DNA of 64,000 bases from Paraburkholderia sp. PGU19 (GTDB lineage Bacteria > Pseudomonadota > Gammaproteobacteria > Burkholderiales > Burkholderiaceae): NCBI RefSeq assembly GCF_013426915.1, contig NZ_AP023180.1, forward strand, positions 186,001-250,000, read 5' to 3'. The position numbers and the translations under genes are program-made. A model generated the notes under the pieces. The model was not told the origin of the DNA, did not search any database, and saw nothing but the letters and a program-made list of their open reading frames with translations. Of the stretch, positions 43,608 through 51,578 are shown one piece after another (positions within the stretch are counted from its first letter, which is position 1; the number at the start of each line of letters is the position of its first letter).

Positions 43608-43692
43608 GATGTTCTGCTTGCTCCGTGGAAGTTCGATGCAAGCTTGCGCCGCATCGAACCCGAAGCGGGCGCCCGGTGCATGGCAAGCCTTG

Positions 43693-43845
43693 TCAATGAG
43701 CAATTTCGATGCCGCCGGTGCAGAACATCACAGGACGACCGCACACGCGGCGAACTGCCTTCTCAAACGACTTCACGCTGTACTCGGCAACGCGCAACGT
43801 AAACGGTTGCGGCGTAATCGTGCAGCGTTGAAAGCGAGTCTTCAT
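43693..43845 (-). CDS. Possible small protein, 50 residues
   Basis: The frame encodes MKTRFQRCTITPQPFTLRVA, then EYSVKSFEKAVRRVCGRPVM and FCTGGIEIAH. It is well balanced in composition and, unlike the Arg-rich frames around it, looks like a real basic protein. No strong ribosome binding site is seen. It lies between the aspartate carbamoyltransferase gene and paoA on the same strand. Function unknown. Confidence 0.45.
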   Translation of the reverse strand: MKTRFQRCTITPQPFTLRVAEYSVKSFEKAVRRVCGRPVMFCTGGIEIAH

Positions 43846-44018
43846 CGTGGCACATCCGGCGTGGCGCAGCCGTGACGGATAGATGGCGCGAAGATGGCGG
43901 GGAGATGGCGCGCGTGACATGCGCCGAACGACCTCAGCCGCACTGCAAAAACAATAACGCGCGTCGAACCTCAACGCGCGTTTTACATGAACCAGCAGTG
44001 ACTCAGCCTGTGAGCCGA

Positions 44019-45311
44019 TCAATCGATGCCATGAAACACCGCATCGTCCGGGCCGAGATACGCGGGCGGACGCCACGCGGCATCGCGCATAGAATGTTGA
44101 ACCAGCTTCTCGACGCCGAGCAGCACCGCGAAGATCGCCATCCGTACGGGAATGCCGTTGTCCGTCTGGCGGAAGATCGCGAGGCGCGAATCGTGGTTCA
44201 GATCGGTGCTCAGATCGTTCGCGCCGGGGCGGCTGTCGCGCGGCAGCGGGTGCATGATCAGCGTGTCCTGGCCGCACACGGTATCGACGAGCGCCTGATT
44301 GATCTGGAAGTCGGGCGTATAGCCTTCGAACGACTCATCGGCGAAGCGCTCTTTCTGAATGCGCGTCGCATAGACGACGTCCGCGCCGCGCAGGCCGTTG
44401 GTGAGATCGTGCGTCTGTTCGACCACGTGGCCGTTGCGCGAAATCTGATCGACGATATACGCAGGCATTTCCAGCGTGGGCGGCGAGATCAGCGTGAACT
44501 TGATGCCGCGATACAGCGCGAGCAGCTTGACGAGCGAATGCACGGTGCGCCCGTACTTCAGGTCGCCGACCAGCGCGATATGTGCGCCATCGACAATCTT
44601 GCCCAGACGCGAGAACTCGCGCTGGATCGTGTACAGGTCGAGCAGCGCCTGGCTCGGGTGCTCGCCGGGGCCGTCGCCGCCGTTGATCACGGGAATGTTG
44701 GTGGCGCGAGCGAATTCGGCCACGGAGCCCTGGTCCGGATGGCGGATCACGAGGGCATCGACATAGCCGGACATCACGCGGCTCGTGTCGTAGATCGATT
44801 CGCCCTTGGCCATCGACGAAAACGTGAAGCCCGTCGTGTCGCACACCGAGCCCCCCAGGCGGCAAAACGCCGCGCCGAAACTCACGCGGGTACGCGTGCT
44901 GGCCTCGAAGAACAGGTTGCCGAGCACCGCTCCTTCGAGCACGCGCGAGATTTTCCGACGTCGCGCGATGGGCTGCATGATGTCGGCGACGCGGAACAGC
45001 GCTTCGACGGCGTCGCGCGAGAACTGATCGACGGACAGCAGCTGCGGCTTGCCTTCGAACAGCATCTGGCTGGCTAGTGACTGCGAATCTACGCTCTGCG
45101 TATGCTTTTCGGCAGGTGCGCCGTTGACGACGATTTCCGACACGAAGCGCTCGACGATTTCCGGCATCGCGCGCGATTCCTGCGAATCGTCGGGCAGCAG
45201 CCACGTGTCGAGCGCGCGCTTCGACACGCCGATGCGCGTCGCGAAGCCGTCGCGGGTGAGGTTCAGACGCCGCATCGCGTCACGGAGAAATGCTTGTTGC
45301 GGGACGGTCAT
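44019..45311 (-). CDS. pyrB: Aspartate carbamoyltransferase with N-terminal HTH-like extension
   Basis: The 430-residue enzyme makes carbamoyl-aspartate for pyrimidine synthesis. The carbamoyl-phosphate site is FFEASTRTRVSF, followed by the catalytic-loop region FSSMAKGESIYDTSRVM; HPSQALLDLYTI, GDLKYGRTVHSL and HPLPRDSR complete the active site. GDLKYGRTVHSL is the E. coli-type aspartate-binding block. About 95 residues precede the catalytic domain, the first 45 of which read as a helix-turn-helix (NLTRDGFATRIGVSKRALDT). Usual catalytic chains are about 310-340 residues. GAGG lies six bases before ATG 45311. The extension could sense DNA or mediate assembly; this is untested. Confidence 0.88.
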   Translation of the reverse strand: MTVPQQAFLRDAMRRLNLTRDGFATRIGVSKRALDTWLLPDDSQESRAMPEIVERFVSEIVVNGAPAEKHTQSVDSQSLASQMLFEGKPQLLSVDQFSRDAVEALFRVADIMQPIARRRKISRVLEGAVLGNLFFEASTRTRVSFGAAFCRLGGSVCDTTGFTFSSMAKGESIYDTSRVMSGYVDALVIRHPDQGSVAEFARATNIPVINGGDGPGEHPSQALLDLYTIQREFSRLGKIVDGAHIALVGDLKYGRTVHSLVKLLALYRGIKFTLISPPTLEMPAYIVDQISRNGHVVEQTHDLTNGLRGADVVYATRIQKERFADESFEGYTPDFQINQALVDTVCGQDTLIMHPLPRDSRPGANDLSTDLNHDSRLAIFRQTDNGIPVRMAIFAVLLGVEKLVQHSMRDAAWRPPAYLGPDDAVFHGID

Positions 45312-45715
45312 GGGCTGCCTCTCTTTTCGTCAGGAGATCGGGCGGATATACGCGGTGCGTATATTAATTCGCTGGGCGAGGAAGTCAAGGAATTTCGTGC
45401 ATCCATTTGTCCGGGCGGCTGATTTCGCCTGCGCTGGCGAAACGCTCGCGGCGGCAAGCGCAGTTTTGCGGTTACACTGCCGGACATGGAAAACGGCTCA
45501 TTGCTTCGTGATCGTGTGGAAACGGGTACGCCTTTGCGTGCCGCGCCCGCACGCGCCGCTTCCAAAGCCAAAAAACAGTTGCTCATCTGACCGGAGCCGC
45601 TGTTCCGTCAGATGTGCGACGGAACAGCCTCGATCAACGGTCCTCGAAACTCCCGCTTCCGATCCTGCTTCCTCGCCGCTGAACGGTTCCCGTACGGTCG
45701 CCTTCGAGGAAAGTC
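45312..45715. other. Intergenic region between divergent pyrB and dapA
   Basis: Contains both promoters and an AT-rich patch near 45345-45375. A 34-codon frame at 45486-45590 (MENGSLLRDRVETG..., Ala/Lys-rich end) lacks a ribosome binding site and is not called. Confidence 0.35.
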
Positions 45716-46579
45716 ATGTCCAATTTTTCGGGTATCTGGATTCCCCTTGTCACGCCGTTTTCCGCAAACGGTGCCGTCGATCACGATGCGTTGCGCCGCC
45801 TGATCGGGCTCTACGCCGAGGCAGGCGTCGCGGGCGTGGTCGCGCTCGGCACGACGGGCGAGCCGTCTTCGCTCGACCCCGGCGAGCAGGAAGCCGTGCT
45901 CGCGACCACGCTCGACGCGGCGGGCGGCGCGCTGCCGGTGATCGTCGGCGTGTCGGGCAACAACGCAAGCGGTGTGCGTGAGCGCGTGCTGCGTCTGAAC
46001 GCGTTGCCGCTCGCGGGCGTGCTGATTTCGGCGCCGTACTATGTGCGGCCGTCGCAGGCGGGCATCGCCGCGCACTTCACGATGCTCGCCGACGCAAGCG
46101 AGCATCCCGTCGTGATGTACGACATTCCCGCGCGCACGGGCGTACGGATCGAGCTGCAGACATTGCTGTCGCTCGCCGCGCACCCGCGCATTCAGGCGAT
46201 CAAGGACTGCGCGGGCTCGCTCGATACCACGCACGCGCTGATCCTCGACGGCCGGCTGCAAGTACTCGCGGGCGACGACATCCGCATCTTCGACACGCTC
46301 TGCATGGGCGGCAGCGGCGCGATCGCGGCGTCGGCACATGTGTGGCCGGAGCGTTTCGTCGCGCTCGATCGCGCGTTGAAGGCAGGGCGTCTCGATGAAG
46401 GGCGGGCGCTTTTCCATTCACTCGTGCCGTTGATCGGCGCGCTGACGGCCGAGTCGAACACCGCGCCCGTGAAGGCGGCGCTCGCAGTGCAAGGTCTGAT
46501 GGAAGGCGATCTGCGTTCGCCGATGACGCAAGCAAGCGAAACATTGCGCGAGCGTTTGCAGCAACTGCTTGCTGCCTGA
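45716..46579 (+). CDS. dapA: 4-hydroxy-tetrahydrodipicolinate synthase (DapA)
   Basis: The 287-residue TIM-barrel enzyme has all family hallmarks: GTTGEPSSL (about 42-50), the catalytic Tyr in VVMYDIPARTG (about 132) and the Schiff-base Lys in AIKDCAGS (about 161). It condenses pyruvate and aspartate semialdehyde in lysine/diaminopimelate synthesis. Burkholderia genomes often carry several dapA-like genes, so a related keto-acid lyase role cannot be excluded. The start is ATG 45716. Confidence 0.82.
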   Translation: MSNFSGIWIPLVTPFSANGAVDHDALRRLIGLYAEAGVAGVVALGTTGEPSSLDPGEQEAVLATTLDAAGGALPVIVGVSGNNASGVRERVLRLNALPLAGVLISAPYYVRPSQAGIAAHFTMLADASEHPVVMYDIPARTGVRIELQTLLSLAAHPRIQAIKDCAGSLDTTHALILDGRLQVLAGDDIRIFDTLCMGGSGAIAASAHVWPERFVALDRALKAGRLDEGRALFHSLVPLIGALTAESNTAPVKAALAVQGLMEGDLRSPMTQASETLRERLQQLLAA

Positions 46580-46847
46580 AGTTCGTGTGACGGCGAAAGC
46601 GCACTGAACCTCATGCGGACATGCGACGAATCCGATGTCGTCCAATTTGAGATGCGGGCCTGGCGGATGGCGTGATAATTCGCGCCACCGTTTTTCCCCA
46701 TCAACGAGATCGATTCGTCATCCTGCGTATGCCGGTTCACTGCAACACCGCGCCGTCCGCCGCGCGTACAACCCGATTTGCTGCGTCTTCGCCTCTCGCA
46801 TGCATGCCCCGACGCATCGTCACGATCAGGACGCAGGGCAGCTGCTG

Positions 46848-47978
46848 ATGTCGCTGATCCGTGGAACCGGCAAGCGCCTGACGAACGGCTCGGTGCGCTT
46901 CGTCACGCGGCACACCGCACTGACCCTCGCCGCGCTCGTTGCCTGCGGCAGTTCGGCGCTGGCGTTGACGGCGGGCATCGTGATCGGCCGCGATCATCCG
47001 AAGCGCGACGCGGCTACGCAAGCCAGCGACAACCGCGTCGCGCGCGACTACACCGTCGCTGAACTCGGCAAGCTGAATGCGGCAATCGAGCAGATGCAGC
47101 CGCGTCTGACGCAGCTCGCCTCGCAGGTCGCGACGCTGCACGATTTCGAAACGCGTCTGAAGACGATCAAGACCTTGCCGCGCCCCGTGTTCGCGCCGCC
47201 TGTGCTGTCGGCGAGCGACGTGCTCGGCGACGACGCGGGCGACGATGTGACCGACGTCGCGCAGCAGAAGACGAAGAAGGCGGGGCCGTCGCCGAAGGGC
47301 GGCGCACGCGCCGCGGCGAAGCGTGATGCGGACGACCATGATGGTCCGTCGACGGGGAAGCCCGCCGAACCGCCAATCGACAAAGCCAGCGAAACGGCAG
47401 CGGAAAACGGCGAAGGCAGCCCGTCGCTGCCGCCGCGCCGTTGCGACGAACTGACGGGCCACCCGGCGCATGACGCGCTTGCGATTCACGAGCAGATCGC
47501 CTGTCTCGTCACGACGCTGTCGGCGCTCGAACAGGAAGCGACGCTGCACGTCGCGAACTGGGAGTCGTTCCCGGGCCGCATGCCCGTCGACGGCGCGCGG
47601 TTCGGCTCGCCGTTCGGCAATCGCGTCGATCCGTTCACGCATCACCTGAGCTTTCACCCGGGCGTCGATCTCGTCGCGCTGCCGGGCACGCCGATTCTCG
47701 CCGCAGCGGGCGGCCGCGTGATTCACGCGGGACCGCAGGGCGGCTATGGCAATGCCGTCGAGATCGACCACGGCAACGGCCTGATCACGCGCTATGGGCA
47801 CGCTTCGAAGATCGTCGTGCAGGCGGGCGATCTCGTGCTGCCGCGCCAGCATATCGCCGATGTCGGCTCGACGGGCCGCTCGACAGGCCCGCATCTGCAC
47901 TTCGAAGTGCTCGTCAACGGCGCGCCCGTCGATCCAATCGACTATCTCGCACTTTTCATGGGGCTGTCTCATGGCTGA
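46848..47978 (+). CDS. M23 (LytM-type) peptidoglycan endopeptidase, membrane-anchored
   Basis: The 376-residue protein has a cytoplasmic N-terminus, one membrane segment (about 22-44), a coiled-coil region (about 60-110), a charged low-complexity linker (about 125-180) and a C-terminal M23 domain (about 240-370). The zinc ligands are in HPGVDLVA and HLHFEV. It cuts peptide cross-links in the periplasm. It is the first gene of a three-gene unit ending in bactofilin, a pairing known to shape cells in several bacteria. ATG 46800 would add 16 residues and remains possible. Confidence 0.87.
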   Translation: MSLIRGTGKRLTNGSVRFVTRHTALTLAALVACGSSALALTAGIVIGRDHPKRDAATQASDNRVARDYTVAELGKLNAAIEQMQPRLTQLASQVATLHDFETRLKTIKTLPRPVFAPPVLSASDVLGDDAGDDVTDVAQQKTKKAGPSPKGGARAAAKRDADDHDGPSTGKPAEPPIDKASETAAENGEGSPSLPPRRCDELTGHPAHDALAIHEQIACLVTTLSALEQEATLHVANWESFPGRMPVDGARFGSPFGNRVDPFTHHLSFHPGVDLVALPGTPILAAAGGRVIHAGPQGGYGNAVEIDHGNGLITRYGHASKIVVQAGDLVLPRQHIADVGSTGRSTGPHLHFEVLVNGAPVDPIDYLALFMGLSHG

Positions 47979-48354
47979 TTTTCTTCGCCCGGGCAGGCGG
48001 CGCGGGCGCGTCGGCGGGCATCTCGTCACGCAGCGCGTGTATGCGTTGCAGCCCGTGCGGTCGCTCGCGGGGCGCGTCGGAATGTGGGCGCTCGTTTGCA
48101 TTGCGTGCATGGCGGCGGGCGCGGCGGCGATGCATGGCTACGCGCGGCCCGATGTTTCAGCGCGTCCATCGTGCGTTGCGCCTGCCGCGCACGACGAGTT
48201 ACAAGACGCGCTCGCACGCGCGCAGCTCGCGCTGACGCAGGAAGCGGCGTCGCGCGCGAGCGTGCAGAAATCCGCCGACGCGCTCACCGTCGAAGTGCGC
48301 CGGCTCCAGGCGCAAGTGTTGTTTCTGCAAGGCCAAAGCCGTTCGCGCCGCTGA
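47971..48354 (+). CDS. Membrane-anchored coiled-coil protein of the bactofilin operon
   Basis: The 127-residue protein has a basic N-terminus, a membrane segment at about 38-55 and a C-terminal coiled-coil (about 75-125: ELQDALARAQLALTQEAASR and TVEVRRLQAQVLFLQGQ). It overlaps the M23 gene by eight bases and is followed 37 bases later by bactofilin. The topology suggests a bitopic adaptor linking the cytoplasmic bactofilin to the periplasmic peptidase. No known family is recognised. Confidence 0.7.
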   Translation: MADFLRPGRRRGRVGGHLVTQRVYALQPVRSLAGRVGMWALVCIACMAAGAAAMHGYARPDVSARPSCVAPAAHDELQDALARAQLALTQEAASRASVQKSADALTVEVRRLQAQVLFLQGQSRSRR

Positions 48355-48391
48355 GGCGCGGCGCATTTTCAACTTCATCCCGGTATCGATT

Positions 48392-48838
48392 ATGTTTGGC
48401 AAGAAGAAGTCACCCAGCGTCTCCCAGAACAAACTGGCAACCCTCATTGCGCACGACGTCTACATCACAGGCGACGTCGAATTCAGCGACGGCCTGCGCA
48501 TGGACGGCCACGTGAAGGGCAACGTCGCGGGCAAGGCGGGATGCGAGACGCTGCTGGTGCTGAGCAATCGCGGCTCGATCACGGGCAACGTGTACGGCTA
48601 CGACGTGATCATCAACGGCAGGATCACAGGCGATGTGATCGCCGATCATTTCGTCGAGTTGCAGGATAACGCGCACATCACGGGCAACATCTACTACCAG
48701 CAGTTGCGGATGGATGTGGGCGCGTCGGTGGATGGCAAGCTGACGCGGCGCGATGTTGCGCCCGCGCCGGCGAACCCGCCTGTCGAGCCCGCGACGTTCG
48801 GCCTGCAAAAGGCCGACGTATCGACCGTAGATCAGTGA
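48392..48838 (+). CDS. Bactofilin (polymer-forming cytoskeletal protein)
   Basis: The 148-residue protein has the bactofilin right-handed beta-helix core (about 22-115) with repeating Gly-Asp/Asn turns: VYITGDVEFSDGLRMDGHV, GSITGNVYGYDVIINGRITG and AHITGNIYYQQLRMDVGASV. Flanking tails are short and polar; the N-terminal MFGKKKSPSVSQ may touch the membrane. Such proteins self-assemble into filaments that localise cell-wall enzymes. The M23 peptidase gene in the same operon fits this role. Confidence 0.92.
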   Translation: MFGKKKSPSVSQNKLATLIAHDVYITGDVEFSDGLRMDGHVKGNVAGKAGCETLLVLSNRGSITGNVYGYDVIINGRITGDVIADHFVELQDNAHITGNIYYQQLRMDVGASVDGKLTRRDVAPAPANPPVEPATFGLQKADVSTVDQ

Positions 48839-48859
48839 GGGGCCGGACGGCCGCTCACG

Positions 48860-50929
48860 TCACGTCGTCGGCATGCGCTCCTGAAGCAGCTCGCTGAATG
48901 CGTCGGCCGTGAGCGGCTTGCCGAGCAGGAAGCCCTGCATTTCGTCGCATTGCAGGTTCTTGAGCTTGTCGAGTTGGGATGCCGTTTCGACGCCTTCCGC
49001 CACCACGTCCATTTCCAGCGAATGCGCGAGCGCGATGATCGCCTGCACGATCGCGCTGCCTTCGTGGCCGTCGGCATCGAGCCCGCTCGTGAAGAAGCGG
49101 TCGATTTTCAGCTGCTTCACGCGAAAGCGCTGCAGATAGGCGAGGCTCGAATAGCCCGTGCCGAAGTCGTCGATTGAAATTTCGAAGCCGCTGTTCTGAA
49201 ATTCACGGATCATCTCGGTCGTCTTGGCGGCGTCCTGCATCGCGACCGTTTCCGTGATCTCGAACATGATCTGGCTGCAAACCACGCCTTCCGCGTGCAC
49301 GATCTCCAGCATCTTCGCAACCAGATCGGGCTGCCCCATCTGGCGCGGAGACAGGTTGATCGCGATTTTCATCGACGGCAGGCCGGCGCCTTCCCAGCGG
49401 CGAATCTGGCGGCACGTCTCGCGCACGACCCAATAGCCGATCTCCACGATCTGCCCCGAGCGCTCGGCAATCGGAATGAAGTCCATCGGCGCGAGCACGC
49501 CGATCTCCGGATGGTTCAGGCGGATCAAGGCTTCCGCGCCTGCCACGTCGCCGCTGTCGCCGCGGAACTTGGGCTGGAAGTGCAGCGAGAAATAGCCCTT
49601 GCCGAGCGCCTCGTGCAGCGCGCTCTGGATCTTCAGCGTGCGCATTGCCGCTTCGTTCATGTGCGCTTCGAAGAAGCGATACGTGCTGCGCCCGCCGCGC
49701 TTCGCTTCGTACATGGCGGCGTCGGCGTGTTTCAGCAACTCGTCGACAGAATGGCCGTCCTGCGGATACAGCGAAATGCCGATGCTGGGCATGATCTGCA
49801 GCATCTGGCTTTGTGTGCTGATGCCTTCGCGCATCCGTTCGAGCACGACCTCGGCCATCCTTTCCGCGTCGCGAGGCGCGCCGAGGTTTTCGGCCAGCAC
49901 GACGAACTCGTCGCCGCCGAGCCGCGCGACGGTATCGACGTTGCGCACGCATAGCCGCAGGTGGTGCGCGAACGATTTCAGCACTTCATCGCCGAACGCG
50001 TGACCGAGCGAGTCGTTGATCGTCTTGAAGCCGTCGAGGTCCATGAAGAGGATCGCGAAACCGCGGCGGCTCAGCTTCGACGCGTGGATCGCGCGCTCGA
50101 TGCGCTCGGTCAGCGTGCGGCGGTTCGGCAGATCGGTCAGCGTGTCGTAGGTGGCAAGGCGCACGATCTGGTTGTTCAGCGACGAAACCGAGCCGGCGAG
50201 GAAGGTTGTACGGGCATCGAAGCGCGACAGGATCAACGTGACGATCAGAATCGCGAACGTGAACAGGATGATCGTCGTCGCGAGCCACTGCGCGTTGACG
50301 CCACGCGCGGCGCCGCATACCGAGCCGGGCAGGAAGTCGGCGGCGGCCATGCCCGTGTAGTGCATGCCCGTGATCGCGACGCCCATCACGCAGGCTGCGC
50401 CGATGCGCTTGATCAGCACGCGATGCTGTCTCGAATCACGCAGCGTGTGCGCGATCCACAGCGCGGCCATCGACGCCGCAATCGCGATCGCGACAGATGC
50501 GGCGAACAGGCCGGGACGATAGTGGATGCCCGGCTGCATCTGCATGGCGGCCATGCCCGTGTAGTGCATGCCCGCGATGCCGACGCCCATCAACAGGCCG
50601 CCCGTGACGAGACGTCTGGCGGAGAGTGTCGGGCGCGCTACCTGGACGAGTGCGAAGTACGACACGATCATCGCGATGATCAGCGAGTAGGTGGTGATCG
50701 CGAAGTCGTAGCCGAGCGGGATGGGCAGCGAGAAGGCCAGCATCCCGATGAAGTGCATCGACCAGACGCCCGTGCCCATCGCTGCCGCGCCGCCCGCGAG
50801 CCAAAGATGGCGAAGGCGGGCGGACGCCATGGTCGAAATACGTCCGGCCAGGTCGAGCGCCGTGTATGAAGCCAGTGTTGCGACGGCGAGCGACACGACA
50901 ACCAGACCCAGATTGTAAGTGCTCTGCAT
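48860..50929 (-). CDS. MHYT-GGDEF-EAL cyclic-di-GMP signalling protein
   Basis: The 689-residue inner-membrane protein has an N-terminal MHYT sensor of seven membrane segments (about 1-240, with repeated WSMHFIGM and GMHYTGMAAM motifs thought to bind metal or gas). A GGDEF domain (about 260-425, RLGGDEFVVL) and an EAL domain (about 435-680, starting GAEALIRLN, with EITETVAMQ and DDFGTGYSSLAYL) follow. Both active sites look intact, so it may make and break cyclic-di-GMP. It converges on the bactofilin operon with a 21-base gap. Confidence 0.92.
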   Translation of the reverse strand: MQSTYNLGLVVVSLAVATLASYTALDLAGRISTMASARLRHLWLAGGAAAMGTGVWSMHFIGMLAFSLPIPLGYDFAITTYSLIIAMIVSYFALVQVARPTLSARRLVTGGLLMGVGIAGMHYTGMAAMQMQPGIHYRPGLFAASVAIAIAASMAALWIAHTLRDSRQHRVLIKRIGAACVMGVAITGMHYTGMAAADFLPGSVCGAARGVNAQWLATTIILFTFAILIVTLILSRFDARTTFLAGSVSSLNNQIVRLATYDTLTDLPNRRTLTERIERAIHASKLSRRGFAILFMDLDGFKTINDSLGHAFGDEVLKSFAHHLRLCVRNVDTVARLGGDEFVVLAENLGAPRDAERMAEVVLERMREGISTQSQMLQIMPSIGISLYPQDGHSVDELLKHADAAMYEAKRGGRSTYRFFEAHMNEAAMRTLKIQSALHEALGKGYFSLHFQPKFRGDSGDVAGAEALIRLNHPEIGVLAPMDFIPIAERSGQIVEIGYWVVRETCRQIRRWEGAGLPSMKIAINLSPRQMGQPDLVAKMLEIVHAEGVVCSQIMFEITETVAMQDAAKTTEMIREFQNSGFEISIDDFGTGYSSLAYLQRFRVKQLKIDRFFTSGLDADGHEGSAIVQAIIALAHSLEMDVVAEGVETASQLDKLKNLQCDEMQGFLLGKPLTADAFSELLQERMPTT

Positions 50930-51119
50930 GTCAGTTCCGTCGCAAGAGGAAGATCCCTCGACTGGTTAACGGCAGCATGTCTGAAACATTGAACATTTTT
51001 TTAAACGATTTATTCGAAGATTTAGCGAAACCAATTGAAAGCTCTTTAGCGGCTTTTGAAGCCTTTTAAAAGCATGAAATTGCCCGCGCAAAATGGCGGG
51101 CAAGATATTCCGATGGAAA

Positions 51120-51347
51120 TCAGGGTTCCTGTTCCATTTCTGTACAGGCGCTTACTGCTTGCGTTTCCAGCGCGAAGGCTTCGTCGAGCCAGCCCGTCAC
51201 GCCGCCTGTCACGATTTTCACCGGCTGGCCGGGTTTTGCGAGCCGGATTGCGCCGCGCGTCGCGCCATTGCAATGCGGGCCGGCGCAATAGGTCATGAAT
51301 AGGGTATCGGCCGGATATTCGCGCAATTTAGACTCGATGATTTTTCC
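51120..51347 (-). pseudogene. Rhodanese-domain remnant, N-terminus missing
   Basis: About 75 residues match the C-terminal half of a rhodanese-like protein: KIIESKLREYPADTLFMTYC, AGPHCNGATRGAIRLAKPGQ and VKIVTGGVTGWLDEAFALET. The expected first half, with the fold's first strands, is absent. Upstream in-frame sequence (from about 51350) does not resemble the family. The active-site region retains a Cys-containing loop. It is best read as a decayed fragment. Confidence 0.65.
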
Positions 51348-51578
51348 GCTGCGGCGGATTGAGTGCGCCGGGTCCGTTCTGCTCAGTCGTGGTGGAGGCG
51401 AGGCAAGGAAAAAAGTTGATTCCGCACTATCGATGCCGCGCCGATCGCGGCACCGTCCGCACCGAGTCGCGTTATATAGATGGGTGGTGAGGTGAAACCG
51501 TGCAGAAGGCAACCAGGATCAGTGAAGGCGTTAAAGCCAAATCTATTTGGGCGCTCGCACGCGAGCGCCCAATATCGC

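Noticed and set aside
45486..45590. 34-codon frame between pyrB and dapA
   Set aside because: No ribosome binding site and too short to judge; noted only in the intergenic entry.
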